This document shows positions 1-8,603 of a DNA stretch of 64,000 nt, piece after piece (within the stretch, counting starts at the first letter, position 1; each line of letters starts with the position of its first letter). Under the pieces are notes generated by a model. It saw nothing but the letters and a program-made list of their open reading frames with translations, had not been told where the DNA came from and did not search any database. The stretch spans positions 1 to 64,000 of the forward strand of contig CANRFT010000002.1 in the NCBI GenBank assembly GCA_947629955.1. The letters run 5' to 3'. The position numbers and the translations under genes were made by a program. The DNA comes from an uncultured Oscillospiraceae bacterium (GTDB lineage: Bacteria; Bacillota; Clostridia; Oscillospirales; Oscillospiraceae).

Positions 1-786
1 TTCGCCCGGGCCAACCAGGGCGGCGTGCTGGTGCTCATCCACGACGTCACCGCCCAGCGCACCGCCGAGCAGACCCGCAAGGACTTCGTGGCTAATGTGT
101 CCCACGAGCTGCGCACCCCGCTCACCAACATCAAGAGCTACGCGGAGACCTTGGCTGACGGGGTGGGCGACCTGCCCCCGGAGATGGAGCGGCGGTTTTT
201 GGGCGTCATCCTCAATGAGTCCGACCGGATGATCCACATCCTACAGGACCTGCTCACCCTGTCCCGGTTCGACTCAGGCCGGAGCGAGTTGCGCCTGAGC
301 CGCTTCCCCTTCGGCCAGGCGGTGGACGACACCTATCAGGCCATCCGGCTGGACGCCCAGAACCATGCCCACCAGCTGATCCTGGACCTGCCGGAGGACC
401 TGCCAGAGGTCACTGCCGACCGGGAGCGGGTGGTCCAGGTGATGATGAACATCCTGTCCAACTCCATCAAATACACCCCCAACGGCGGCCGCATCGTCAT
501 CTCCGCCGGCCGGGAGGGGGACAAGGTGTGGATGCAGGTGGACGACAACGGCATCGGCATCCCCAAGGCCGACCGGGAGCACATCTTCGAGCGGTTCTAC
601 CGGGTGGACAAGGCCCGCTCCCGCCAGTCCGGCGGCACGGGGCTGGGGCTGTCCATCGCCCGGGAGATCATGAACCAGCATGAGGGCGATATCCGCCTGG
701 TGGACAAGGAGGGCCCGGGCCTGACCGTGCGGATGGAACTGCCCATAGACGGGCCCAGGAGGGTGAAGCAGGATGAAGCGGGCTGA
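1..786 (+). CDS. walK: Sensor histidine kinase WalK, C-terminal part (5' end outside window)
   Basis: The frame is open from base 1, so the gene begins upstream of the window. What is seen is the end of a PAS-like segment, then the dimerisation H box (VSHELRTPLTN, phospho-acceptor His), N box (NILSNSIKYTPNGG), G1 box (DDNGIGIP), F box (IFERFYR) and G2 box (GGTGLGLSI), i.e. a complete HisKA plus HATPase_c core. It autophosphorylates and passes phosphate to a response regulator (WalR in Firmicutes) that controls cell-wall turnover. Assignment to WalK rather than another PhoR-like kinase rests on the two following genes, which look like WalH and WalI. It overlaps walH by 14 nt, implying translational coupling. 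Confidence 0.88.
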   Translation, partial: FARANQGGVLVLIHDVTAQRTAEQTRKDFVANVSHELRTPLTNIKSYAETLADGVGDLPPEMERRFLGVILNESDRMIHILQDLLTLSRFDSGRSELRLSRFPFGQAVDDTYQAIRLDAQNHAHQLILDLPEDLPEVTADRERVVQVMMNILSNSIKYTPNGGRIVISAGREGDKVWMQVDDNGIGIPKADREHIFERFYRVDKARSRQSGGTGLGLSIAREIMNQHEGDIRLVDKEGPGLTVRMELPIDGPRRVKQDEAG

Positions 787-2032
787 ACGATGGATCGAGT
801 GGGGGAAGGACCTGCTCATCGTCCTGCTGGCCCTGTCCGCCGCCCTGCTGCTGTCGGTGCTGCTGCTGGGCAGCGGCAGGCTCTCCGGCCTGGTGCCCCG
901 GCAGGAGCCAACAACCGGCACCGGCGGGGAGGACGCCCCCATTGCGGCCACCATGCCAGCGGCGCTGGTGGTCACCAATGGAGAGGGCCGCTATGGTGTG
1001 CAGTACGATCAGGCCCGGACCGACGAGCTCTTCACCCGGACCGGGCCCCTGCTGGGAGACGCGCTGGCCTCCGCCGGGGAGCCTCTGACCATCCTGAGAG
1101 GGGAATGGCAGGAGAACCTGTCCGCGCCGGGGCTGTATTTCGACTTTGGCGGGTCCGTCCCCCTGTCTGCCCTGGGCGGCTGGCTCAGCGAGGCGGGGGA
1201 GTGCACCCTGGGGGGCTCCGCCCGCCGGCTGCTGCTGTGCGCCGGAGAGGGGGACCAGGTGCTACTGTGCTGGCAGGACGCCGATACGGACCTCTTTTAC
1301 CGCAGCTCCACGGCGCTGAGCCGGTCCCTCCACCTGGAGCCCATTCTTGGGGATACGCGGGCCAACGGCGCCTATTTCGCCTATGAGGACGAGAGCCTGT
1401 CCGCCCTGCTCCAGCCCTACACCCTCGTCACCGAGGAGGAGCGCACCAGGACGGAGTACGACGTGACCAATCCCCTCACCCAGGCCAACGCGTCCGACCT
1501 GCTGTCCGCCCTGTCCTTCAGCGACCAGAACCATACCCAGGTCAGCGGAGGAGAGGCCTATCTGGACGGAGGGGACCGCCTGGAGGTGGAGGAGGCCGGC
1601 GGCGTGACCTACCGGGCGGCGCGGGGAGGCAAATACCCCGCCGGCCCCGGCGCGGCGGGAGCCATCGAGGCGTCCCGCGCCCTGGCGGAAAAGACGGTGG
1701 GGGCTTTGTGCGGGGAGGCCGCCCTGTACCTGATCTCCGCCCGGCAGACAGAGGACGGCTTTGAGGTCTCCTTCGGCTACCGGCTGAACGGTAGCGCCGT
1801 CCGGCTCTATCAGGAGGGCTGGTGCGCCAGGTTCCTGGTCCGGGAGGGATTTATCACCGACTTTACCCTGCTCATACGCAGATATACCGCCAACGGTCAG
1901 ACCGCCATGCTGCTGCCCATCGACCGGGCGGCGGCCGTGCTGCCGGAGCTGACGGAGGAGCGGCTGGAGCTGCTCATCCTGTATCTGGACGGCGGCGGGG
2001 ACACCGCCGCCCCCCAGTGGGTGGCGGAGTGA
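773..2032 (+). CDS. walH: Two-component system regulatory protein WalH-like (YycH)
   Basis: 419 residues, with a short cytosolic N-terminus, one membrane segment at about residues 13-33 (LLIVLLALSAALLLSVLLLG) and a large extracytoplasmic domain. This matches YycH, a membrane-anchored accessory protein that modulates WalK activity in Firmicutes. The assignment is by architecture and position between walK and a walI-like gene; sequence similarity is weak by eye. The ATG lies inside the end of walK, preceded by the Shine-Dalgarno-like CAGGAGGG at 758-765. No catalytic motif is expected or seen. Confidence 0.7.
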   Translation: MKRAERWIEWGKDLLIVLLALSAALLLSVLLLGSGRLSGLVPRQEPTTGTGGEDAPIAATMPAALVVTNGEGRYGVQYDQARTDELFTRTGPLLGDALASAGEPLTILRGEWQENLSAPGLYFDFGGSVPLSALGGWLSEAGECTLGGSARRLLLCAGEGDQVLLCWQDADTDLFYRSSTALSRSLHLEPILGDTRANGAYFAYEDESLSALLQPYTLVTEEERTRTEYDVTNPLTQANASDLLSALSFSDQNHTQVSGGEAYLDGGDRLEVEEAGGVTYRAARGGKYPAGPGAAGAIEASRALAEKTVGALCGEAALYLISARQTEDGFEVSFGYRLNGSAVRLYQEGWCARFLVREGFITDFTLLIRRYTANGQTAMLLPIDRAAAVLPELTEERLELLILYLDGGGDTAAPQWVAE

Positions 2033-2060
2033 CGATCCGTGAGAGAGGAGGCCGGCCATC

Positions 2061-2894
2061 GTGGAGTGGCGAAAAGTGAAAAATATCATCATCCTGCTGC
2101 TCCTTCTGGTGAACGGCTTTCTGCTGGCCCTGGTGTGGGCCCGGAAGAGCGAGGCCGATTCCTATGACCGGACGGCCCTCACCCAGGCGATAGACGCCCT
2201 GAGCGGCCGGGGTATCCAGGTGGATCGATCTGCCCTGACCGCCGCGGAGGGGCTGAGCCCCGTCGAAGTGGAGCGGGATGTGGCCGGTGAGCAGGCTCTG
2301 GCCGCCGCCCTGCTGGGGGAGGCCGCCGCCGGGGACAACCGGGGAGGCGGACTGTACCTCTATGAGACGGACGCCGGAGAGGTGTCCCTCCGGCCAGGGG
2401 GAGAGCTGTCCGCCCGGCTGAACGACGATCCCCGCTGGCAGACCGACGACCCCGCCGCCCACGCCGCGCTCCTGCTGAAGGAGATAGGGGTGGAGGGGAC
2501 GCAGAGAGGCGCCGTCCAGCTGGAGGACGGAGGCACCGCCGTCACCTTTGTCCAGACCTGGGAGGGGACGCCGCTGTTCTCCTGCGCTGTCACCTTCACC
2601 TACCGGGAGGGGCGGCTCCGAACGGTGGAGGGCGCCCTGCTTGCCTCCATCCCCTCCGCGAAGGAGAGCGGCACGGTCCTCACTCTGCCCACCGCCCTCA
2701 TGCGGTTCCTGGACGGCGTCCAGGAGCGGGGGGACGTGTGCTCCGCCCTCCGGTCCATGGAGGCGGGATACCGTTCCGGGCAGACGGCCTCCGGCGTCAC
2801 CCGGCTGACCCCCTGCTGGCACATCGTCACCAATACCGCCGAGTATTACCTGGACGCATCCGCCGGCACCCTTGAGCGGATCGCGGAAGGATAA
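2061..2894 (+). CDS. walI: WalI-like regulatory membrane protein (YycI)
   Basis: 277 residues starting at a GTG that follows AGAGAGGAGG by a few bases. The N-terminus MEWRKVKNIIILLLLLVN gives one membrane anchor (about residues 7-26) followed by an extracytoplasmic domain. Third gene of a walK-walH-walI run, which is the usual order in Firmicutes; YycI partners YycH in tuning WalK. The family is highly divergent, so the name comes mainly from architecture and neighbourhood. The stop at 2892-2894 is only 7 nt from the left arm of a hairpin. Confidence 0.7.
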   Translation: MEWRKVKNIIILLLLLVNGFLLALVWARKSEADSYDRTALTQAIDALSGRGIQVDRSALTAAEGLSPVEVERDVAGEQALAAALLGEAAAGDNRGGGLYLYETDAGEVSLRPGGELSARLNDDPRWQTDDPAAHAALLLKEIGVEGTQRGAVQLEDGGTAVTFVQTWEGTPLFSCAVTFTYREGRLRTVEGALLASIPSAKESGTVLTLPTALMRFLDGVQERGDVCSALRSMEAGYRSGQTASGVTRLTPCWHIVTNTAEYYLDASAGTLERIAEG

Positions 2895-2901
2895 AAGACA
2901 A

Positions 2902-2940
2902 CCCCTCTTTCATAGGATAGCTTATCCGTTGAAAGGGGGG
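2902..2940 (+). promoter_or_regulatory. Compound hairpin covering the Shine-Dalgarno of the flippase gene
   Basis: Left arm CCCCTCTTTCA (2902-2912) pairs with TGAAAGGGGGG (2930-2940, one G-U); inside, GGATA and TATCC pair around GCT. The right arm is the purine-rich ribosome-binding stretch 6 nt before the TTG at 2947. There is no U-run, so it is less likely to be a terminator than a structure that limits initiation. Confidence 0.5.
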
Positions 2941-2946
2941 CTTGCT

Positions 2947-4476
2947 TTGCCGGCCATTCTCGCGGGGACGCTGCTGCTCACCGCCACAGGGCTGTTCTCC
3001 CAGGTGGTGGGATTCCTCTACCGCATGGCCCTGTCCCGCATCATCGGGGCGGAGACCATGGGGCTCTATCAGCTGGTGATGCCCGTTTACTCCGTGTTCA
3101 TGTCGGTGACCGCCGTGGGGCTGACGGTGGCGGTGTCCACCCAGTCCGCCCGGTACCACGCCCTGGGGGACAGCGGCGCGGTGAAAGCGGTGCTGAAGCG
3201 GGCGCTGGGGTGCTTTTTCCTAGTGGCACTTCCCTTGGGAGCCGTGGTGATCCTGCTGTCCGACCCCATCTCTGTGTACGTGCTGGGAGATGCCCGCACC
3301 CGGCTGGGGGTGGCCCTGCTGGTGCCCTGTATGCTCCTCACCGGGGTGGAGAATCTCCACAAGCACTGCTTTTACGGCATCGGCCTGGTGCGGCCTCCCG
3401 CCGCCGTGGAGACCGCCGAACAGCTCATCCGGGCAGGGGCGGTGCTGCTGCTCCTGCTGACGGTCTTTCCCCGGACGGCGGAGCAGACGGTGGGGCTCAT
3501 CGTGCTGGGCATGGTGCTGTGCGAGGTGTTTTCCGCTCTGGCCCTGGCCCTGCTGCTGCGCCGCCGCTGGAGGCGGGACCCGCCCGGGGAGACGGCGGTG
3601 ACCTTTTCCCGGCGGCAGCTGTTCGCCATCGCCCTGCCGGTGGGGGCAACCTCTCTGCTGGGGACGCTGCTGGGCTCCGCCAACGCGGTGTTGATCCCGG
3701 CCAAGCTGGTGGAGGGGGGCATGGCCCTGGGGGACGCCATGGCGGAGTTCGGGGTGCTCTCCGGCATGACGCTGCCTTTGCTGAATCTGCCCACCGGGTT
3801 CATCGGGGCATTGTGTCTGGTAATGGTGCCCGATCTGGCCCGCCGCACCGCCCGGGGGGACCGCCGGGCCGCCGGGAGCTTTCTGGACCGGGTGATGTCG
3901 GCCACCTCCCTGCTGACCGCCCCCTGCATGGCCCTGCTGGCCGTCCTCGGCCCAACTCTGGGGAGAGCCATGTTCGGGGATGCCCGGGTGGGAGAGTTCA
4001 TCCTGCCTCTGGCCGCCGGGACGCTGCTGAACTGTTACCAGTCGGTGCTGTCCGGGGCGCTGAACGGCCTGTGCCTCCAGGGGCGGGCCGCCCGCAACGC
4101 CATTTTGAGCGACGCGGTGCAATTGGGGTTCACGTATTTCACCGTGGCCCAATGGGGCCTGGCAGGATTTGCCACCGGGTTCCTCCTGTCCGGCCTGGTG
4201 GGGGCGGGGCTGAACTTAGTCTCCGTCCTCCGGGCGGCGGAACTGAGGCCAAAGGTGTTCCGCTGGTTCGTCCGGCCCCTGCTGGCGGCGGGGTTCATGG
4301 GAGCCTGGTGCCGGCTGTTGTTCAACATCCTGCTGGAATCAGAGGTGGGGGAGCTGACCGCCGCCGCCATCTGCGCCGTGCTGGGCGCGATTTTGTACTC
4401 CGCCGCCCTGCTGGCCCAGGGGCTGTCCGTCACCGACCTGGCGCGCAAATTGAAGCGAGCCGTTGCCCGCACATAG
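2947..4476 (+). CDS. SpoVB/MurJ-type flippase (MOP superfamily), polysaccharide or lipid-linked precursor export
   Basis: About 509 residues, almost entirely hydrophobic with some 12-14 membrane segments and repeated short loops, as in the MOP/MVF superfamily (SpoVB, YtgP, MurJ, Wzx). Early motifs such as FLYRMALSRIIGAETMGLYQLVMP are typical of the SpoVB branch (given here from about residue 20). The frame is open back to TTG at 2872, overlapping walI; I chose the TTG at 2947 because GAAAGGGGGG precedes it by 6 nt. These proteins move lipid-linked wall or polysaccharide intermediates across the membrane; SpoVB itself acts in spore cortex formation. Position after the Wal genes fits envelope work. 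Exact substrate not determinable. Confidence 0.8.
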   Translation: MPAILAGTLLLTATGLFSQVVGFLYRMALSRIIGAETMGLYQLVMPVYSVFMSVTAVGLTVAVSTQSARYHALGDSGAVKAVLKRALGCFFLVALPLGAVVILLSDPISVYVLGDARTRLGVALLVPCMLLTGVENLHKHCFYGIGLVRPPAAVETAEQLIRAGAVLLLLLTVFPRTAEQTVGLIVLGMVLCEVFSALALALLLRRRWRRDPPGETAVTFSRRQLFAIALPVGATSLLGTLLGSANAVLIPAKLVEGGMALGDAMAEFGVLSGMTLPLLNLPTGFIGALCLVMVPDLARRTARGDRRAAGSFLDRVMSATSLLTAPCMALLAVLGPTLGRAMFGDARVGEFILPLAAGTLLNCYQSVLSGALNGLCLQGRAARNAILSDAVQLGFTYFTVAQWGLAGFATGFLLSGLVGAGLNLVSVLRAAELRPKVFRWFVRPLLAAGFMGAWCRLLFNILLESEVGELTAAAICAVLGAILYSAALLAQGLSVTDLARKLKRAVART

Positions 4477-4503
4477 CCTTCCCCCCCTGTGGGTGGAAGC
4501 CTT
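4475..4503. repeat. Short copy of a dispersed intergenic hairpin repeat (family 1)
   Basis: AGCCTTCC...GGGTGGAAGCC abuts the stop codon of the flippase. It is the inverse of the module CTTCCACCCGCAGGGGGGAAGG seen at 60,653 and 63,279 (split here for brevity) and resembles the one at 8,557. Probably REP-like; may also act as a weak transcription stop. Confidence 0.6.
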
Positions 4504-4538
4504 TTGAGCACTGTCTATCCGTGGAAAGGAGCCCTGTC

Positions 4539-5198
4539 ATGCCACCCAGAATCCTCATCTCCACCGGTGGGGGCGACCCCGCCAACTATGTAAGCGCCGT
4601 CCGGGCGGCGGGCGGCGAGCCCGTGGCCGCCTATCTGCCCCCACCGGACCTGTCCTATGACGGCCTGCTGCTGGCCGGCGGCGGGGACGTGGAGCCCGCC
4701 CGGTTCGGCCAGGAGGACCGGGGCTCCAGAGACATGGACCCCGCCCGGGACCGGGCGGAGCTGGCCCTGCTGGACGCCTTTCTGGGGGCGGGAAAGCCGG
4801 TGCTGGCCATCTGCCGGGGACATCAGGTGGTGAACGTGTGGGCGGGCGGCGACCTCATCCAGGACCTGGGCCGCCTGGTCCCGGACCATCAGCTGCCGGA
4901 GGGCGACTGCGTCCACCCCGTCCGGGCGGAGGTGGGCACCTTGCTCCACCGGCTGTACGGCCCTCTGTTCCCGGTGAACAGCAATCACCACCAGGGGGTG
5001 GGGCGGCTGGGCCGGGGGCTGTACGCCTCCGCCCGCTCGGAGGACGGGGTCATCGAGGCGCTGGAGCACGAGACCCTGCCGCTGATCTCCGTCCAGTTCC
5101 ACCCAGAGCGAATGACCGGGGCGCTCTCCCGGCCGGACACGGTGGACGGCGGGGCGATCTTCCGGACCTTTGTGGAGCGGTGCCATTCCACCCACTAA
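4539..5198 (+). CDS. Class I glutamine amidotransferase-like protein, PuuD / peptidase C26 family
   Basis: 219 residues from an ATG 7 nt after GGAAAGGAG. The nucleophile elbow AICRGHQ supplies the Cys and SVQFHPE the His-Glu of the class I glutaminase triad. The G-rich LLLAGGGDVEP segment and overall size match gamma-glutamyl-gamma-aminobutyrate hydrolase-like C26 peptidases, which cleave gamma-glutamyl amides in polyamine or gamma-glutamyl compound breakdown. It is shorter than PuuD (about 254 aa). Substrate inferred only from family; stands alone between the flippase and metF. Confidence 0.82.
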   Translation: MPPRILISTGGGDPANYVSAVRAAGGEPVAAYLPPPDLSYDGLLLAGGGDVEPARFGQEDRGSRDMDPARDRAELALLDAFLGAGKPVLAICRGHQVVNVWAGGDLIQDLGRLVPDHQLPEGDCVHPVRAEVGTLLHRLYGPLFPVNSNHHQGVGRLGRGLYASARSEDGVIEALEHETLPLISVQFHPERMTGALSRPDTVDGGAIFRTFVERCHSTH

Positions 5199-5249
5199 AA
5201 AAGTAGGTTGAATTTTTGAAAACCCCTGTACTTTTTGCCCGCTCCCTGA

Positions 5250-5255
5250 TATAAT
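5250..5255 (+). promoter_or_regulatory. Probable -10 box for metF
   Basis: A perfect TATAAT lies 40 bp before the metF ATG. No good -35 element stands 16-18 bp upstream (TGTACT at 5227), so the promoter is tentative. Confidence 0.45.
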
Positions 5256-5295
5256 AGCCCACAACACCCACCGATGTGAGAAATGAGGGAGCGCC

Positions 5296-6165
5296 ATGAA
5301 GCTGTATGAATTGTTCGGCAAGGGGAGGACCGTGTTCTCCTGCGAGATATTCCCGCCGAAAAAGACCTCGCCCGTGGACAGCATCTATCGGACGCTGGAC
5401 GGGCTGAAAGACGTGCGTCCGGACTTTATCAGCGTCACCTTCGGGGCGGGCGGCTCCGACATGGTGAACCAGTCTACCCAGGAGATCGCCGGCATCATCC
5501 AGAACCAGTACGGCATCCCCTCCATGGCCCATCTCACCTGTGTGGGCGCGGGGCGGGAGGACGTGGACCGCACCCTGGCCCAGCTCAAAGCGGACGGGGT
5601 GGACAACGTGCTGGCCCTGCGGGGGGATGTGAACCCCGACTATCCCCCCAAGACCGATTTCGCCCACGCCGGCGATTTGATCGCGTACATCCGTGCGCGG
5701 AGCGACATCGGCGTCTCCGCCGCCTGCTACCCGGAGGGCCACCCGGAGAGCCCCGATCTGGTGGAGGACATCCGCCACCTGCGGGAGAAGGTGGACGCCG
5801 GCGCCCAGCACCTGGTGAGCCAGCTCTTCTTCGACAACGAGGACTTTTACCGCTTCCTGGAGCGCTGCCGCATCGCCGGGATCGACGTGCCCATCGAGGC
5901 GGGCATCATGCCGGTGCTCAGCGCCGGGTCCATCCGGCGGATGGTGTCCCTGTGCGGGGCCAGCCTGCCCCGGAAGCTCACCCGCCTGCTGGCCCGGTAC
6001 GGCGACCACCCCCAGGCGATGCGAGAGGCGGGCATCGCCTACGCCATCGATCAGATCGCCGACCTGATCGCCAGCGGGGTGGACGGCATCCACCTCTACA
6101 CCATGAATAACCCCGGCGTGTGCCGGCAGATCGCGGACAGCATTTCCTCCATCCGCACCCTGTGA
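5296..6165 (+). CDS. metF: Methylenetetrahydrofolate reductase
   Basis: 289 residues, the normal length for the bacterial single-domain enzyme. The N-terminal FSCEIFPPKK carries the catalytic Glu, SVTFGAGGS and ALRGDVNPD are the standard FAD/folate TIM-barrel motifs. It reduces 5,10-methylene-THF to 5-methyl-THF for methionine synthesis. ATG preceded by GAGGGAG. Monocistronic: own -10 box upstream and a hairpin just downstream. Clostridial MetF often works with MetV, which is not present in this window. Confidence 0.93.
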   Translation: MKLYELFGKGRTVFSCEIFPPKKTSPVDSIYRTLDGLKDVRPDFISVTFGAGGSDMVNQSTQEIAGIIQNQYGIPSMAHLTCVGAGREDVDRTLAQLKADGVDNVLALRGDVNPDYPPKTDFAHAGDLIAYIRARSDIGVSAACYPEGHPESPDLVEDIRHLREKVDAGAQHLVSQLFFDNEDFYRFLERCRIAGIDVPIEAGIMPVLSAGSIRRMVSLCGASLPRKLTRLLARYGDHPQAMREAGIAYAIDQIADLIASGVDGIHLYTMNNPGVCRQIADSISSIRTL

Positions 6166-6172
6166 GCAGAAT

Positions 6173-6203
6173 GAGACCCCCGGCCGATGAGGCCGGGGGT
6201 CTC
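6173..6203. terminator. Terminator-like hairpin between convergent metF and NYN gene
   Basis: GAGACCCCCGGCC and GGCCGGGGGTCTC form a perfect 13-bp stem with loop GATGA between the two 3' ends. No long U-run on either strand. Confidence 0.65.
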
Positions 6204-6222
6204 TCATGCCGTCCGGGCGGCG

Positions 6223-6978
6223 TTATTTCTTATTACGAACGTAGATCTGGGTGCCCTGGTACTTGGCATTGTGCCGCTCGTCGGTCTCAAAGCCATCCAG
6301 GGAGGAGATGAATTTGGACAGCTTGGAAAAGCCGTAGTTCCGGGGGTCGAAGTCGGGCTGCTTCTTCATCAGCAGATTGCCCAGGTCGCCCAAATAGGCA
6401 TAGCCGTCCTCGTCGGCCAGATCCTCCACCGACTGGGCGATCAGCTCCTTGATGCCCAGGCTCTGCACCTCCGGCTCGGGGGCGGGGGTGGAGGACTTCT
6501 TTTTGGCCTTGGGGGCGGTCTCCTTGACGGCGGCGGCCTCGGCGGCCTTCAGGGATTCGATGTAGACGAACTTGTCGCAGGCCACGATGAAGGGCTTGGG
6601 GGTCTTTTTCTCCCCCATGCCGTAGACCTTCATCCCCGCCTCCCGCAACCGGGTGGCCAGGCGGGTGAAGTCCGAGTCGCTGGACACCAGCACGAACCCG
6701 TCGCAGTTGCCGGAGTAGAGGATGTCCATGGCGTCGATGATCATGGCGGAGTCGGTGGCGTTCTTGCCGGTGGTGTAGCTGTACTGCTGGAAGGGGGTGA
6801 TGGCGTGCTCCAGCAGCAGGGGTTTCCAGGAGTTCATATTGGGGGTGGTCCAGTCCCCGTAGATGCGCTTGACGGTGGCGGCGCCGTACACGGCCACCTC
6901 CGCCATGATCTCCCGCAGGGCGGAGCGGGGGGCGTTGTCCGCGTCGATGAGGACGGCCAGCCGGAGTTCCTGATCCAT
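6223..6978 (-). CDS. NYN-domain (PIN-like) putative RNase with C-terminal LOTUS/OST-HTH domain
   Basis: 251 residues. N-terminal NYN nuclease fold with the expected acidic residues: VLIDADNAP near residue 10, NATDSAMIIDAMD near 70-80 and SSDSDFTRLATRLREAG near 98-115. After an Ala/Lys/Pro-rich linker (about 150-180), the C-terminal 70 residues (IKELIAQSVEDLADEDGYAYL) look like an OST-HTH/LOTUS RNA-binding module. This LabA/limkain-type architecture is known across bacteria; most members are untested but are expected to cleave or bind RNA. Start supported by AAAGGAG 7 nt upstream. Ends against metF. Confidence 0.82.
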   Translation of the reverse strand: MDQELRLAVLIDADNAPRSALREIMAEVAVYGAATVKRIYGDWTTPNMNSWKPLLLEHAITPFQQYSYTTGKNATDSAMIIDAMDILYSGNCDGFVLVSSDSDFTRLATRLREAGMKVYGMGEKKTPKPFIVACDKFVYIESLKAAEAAAVKETAPKAKKKSSTPAPEPEVQSLGIKELIAQSVEDLADEDGYAYLGDLGNLLMKKQPDFDPRNYGFSKLSKFISSLDGFETDERHNAKYQGTQIYVRNKK

Positions 6979-7014
6979 ACGCGCTCTCCTTTCGGTTGAT
7001 TGATCGTTGAGAAC

Positions 7015-7043
7015 AGTATATCATAGAGACACAGGATTTTCCA
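7015..7043 (-). promoter_or_regulatory. Promoter of the NYN gene
   Basis: On the minus strand TGGAAA (7038-7043), 17-bp spacer, TATACT (7015-7020), 36 bp before the ATG. Confidence 0.55.
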
Positions 7044-7112
7044 CAAAAATATTTTCATCTTTGCAGCAATCGGGCCCGGTTTCGCGTTTTATCAGTGAAA
7101 GGGGGCAAGAAC

Positions 7113-7580
7113 ATGACCCCGTCCAACCGGTTGGAGGAATTGGTAAGCAAATACGAGAACACGCTGTACCGGGCCGCCCTGGCCATCCTTGGGACGGCGC
7201 CGGAGGCGGAGGACGCGGTGCAGGACACCTTCCTGCGCTTTCTGCAAACGCGCCCGAAATTCAAGGATGAGAACCACGAAAAGGCGTGGCTGCTGCGGGT
7301 GACGGCCAACCGCTGTAAGGACGTGCTCCGGGATCGGCAGAGGCACCCCACCGTGGAGCTGCTGGACGTGTACCCCGCCCCCAACGCCGAGACGGGCGAC
7401 CTGGTGGAGGCCATCCTGGAGCTGCCCCCGGACCAGCGGGCGGCGGTCCACCTCTTTTACTACGAGGGGTACTCCACCGAGGAGATCGGCAAAATACTGG
7501 GCCGGCGGCCGGGGACGGTTCGCTCTGACCTGAGCCGGGCCCGGGAGGCCCTGCGGCAAAAGCTGAAAGGAGAATTTTGA
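7113..7580 (+). CDS. RNA polymerase sigma factor, ECF type
   Basis: 155 residues with only sigma-70 regions 2 and 4: region 2 at about 15-75 (TAPEAEDAVQDTFLRFL) and region 4 at about 100-150 (LPPDQRAAVHLFYYEGYSTEEIGKILG), the latter an HTH for -35 recognition. That two-domain form defines extracytoplasmic-function sigma factors. I start at the ATG at 7113 because AAAGGGGG lies 7 nt before it, rather than at an upstream GTG. The stop abuts the ATG of the next gene, a membrane protein that should be its regulator. Confidence 0.87.
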   Translation: MTPSNRLEELVSKYENTLYRAALAILGTAPEAEDAVQDTFLRFLQTRPKFKDENHEKAWLLRVTANRCKDVLRDRQRHPTVELLDVYPAPNAETGDLVEAILELPPDQRAAVHLFYYEGYSTEEIGKILGRRPGTVRSDLSRAREALRQKLKGEF

Positions 7581-8549
7581 ATGAAGCGATACAAGCGCTA
7601 TATGGACGATATTGAAGTGTCCGACACCCTCCATGAGAAGCTGAAAAACCTGAAAGCGCCGGGAAAGCGGCCCAATCCCTGGCTGAAGTGGGGCGGGCTG
7701 GCGGCGGCGATGGCGCTGGTCATCGGCGTGGGGGCCTGGGCGGTGAGAGCAAATCATATCGGGCGGGATGTACCCGATGCTCAAATTGACGATATGCCAA
7801 GCGGCTGGAGTGCTGGCGAGGCGGCTACCGGTGTCCCTGAGCCCGCGCCGGAAGTGTCCGCGCCCGACCCCAATGACCCGGATCACACAGGCAAAGAGCC
7901 CAAAGCGGATCCCGGCTACTGGCTGGCGGAGGGGGAGACCCAGGCTTACTACTTCCTGCCCGCCCTGAACTGGCTGGACGTCTCCGGGCTGGAGCAAAGC
8001 GGCGCGGACTACTGTCTGGCCCCGCCCAGCGCGTATCACCGGGACGCCGGCTATGGTGACGTGACCGCACTCTGCAGCGGGGAGTGGCCCATGCGGGACC
8101 ATCTGCTGTGGGACGGCCTGGACTGGGGCGGGGTGCTCTGGCTCACGGAGGACGGCATGTTCCAGGCGGCCTCCCTGTACGCCGACGGGGACGATCTGCA
8201 CCTGTCCCTGGAGATCATAAAGGGCGACGAAGTGCCCTCCTGCGTCGTCTTTCCCGACGAGGACTATCAGCGCACAGAGTGGCAGGGGGTGGAGATCACC
8301 GCCCTGGAGAACACGGGCTATATGACCCGGGATGACGGTGCCGAGCTGCGCGAGAGCCGGGAAGTGTCCTTCGTGGCGGACGGCGTGGGGTATAAGCTGT
8401 GCCTCTATGCCGCCGACGCGGACCGGGCCGACGAGCTGTGCGCCCGGTTCGTCCGGTACGCCGTCGGCGGAGGGTTTTGCCTGGACATCGATTTCTCCGG
8501 GCAGCCTTTGATCCCGGACAAGGTGACGCCCCCGCGGGCGGAGCCGTAA
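7581..8549 (+). CDS. Single-pass membrane protein, likely anti-sigma factor
   Basis: 322 residues: about 33 cytosolic residues, one membrane helix (LKWGGLAAAMALVIGVGAWAV, roughly 35-55) and a large acidic extracytoplasmic part. It begins on the base after the sigma gene's stop, so the two are translated together. In such pairs the membrane protein normally holds the sigma factor until an envelope signal arrives. The N-terminus lacks a zinc-binding HxxxCxxC motif, and I do not recognise the outer domain, so the anti-sigma role is inferred from context. Confidence 0.65.
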   Translation: MKRYKRYMDDIEVSDTLHEKLKNLKAPGKRPNPWLKWGGLAAAMALVIGVGAWAVRANHIGRDVPDAQIDDMPSGWSAGEAATGVPEPAPEVSAPDPNDPDHTGKEPKADPGYWLAEGETQAYYFLPALNWLDVSGLEQSGADYCLAPPSAYHRDAGYGDVTALCSGEWPMRDHLLWDGLDWGGVLWLTEDGMFQAASLYADGDDLHLSLEIIKGDEVPSCVVFPDEDYQRTEWQGVEITALENTGYMTRDDGAELRESREVSFVADGVGYKLCLYAADADRADELCARFVRYAVGGGFCLDIDFSGQPLIPDKVTPPRAEP

Positions 8550-8556
8550 AGCAAAG

Positions 8557-8580
8557 GCTTCCACCCTGCGGGTGGAAGGC
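8557..8580. repeat. Short copy of dispersed hairpin repeat (family 1)
   Basis: CTTCCACCC and GGGTGGAAG flank TGC as a perfect 9-bp stem right after the membrane protein's stop. Related to modules at 4475, 60,653 and 63,279. Confidence 0.6.
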
Positions 8581-8582
8581 TC

Positions 8583-8603
8583 AAGGGCATATCTGGCCCT
8601 TTT
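8583..8603 (+). terminator. Short terminator downstream of the sigma/anti-sigma pair
   Basis: AAGGGC, loop ATATCTG, GCCCTTTT: a GC stem running into U residues, directly after the family 1 hairpin. Confidence 0.5.
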
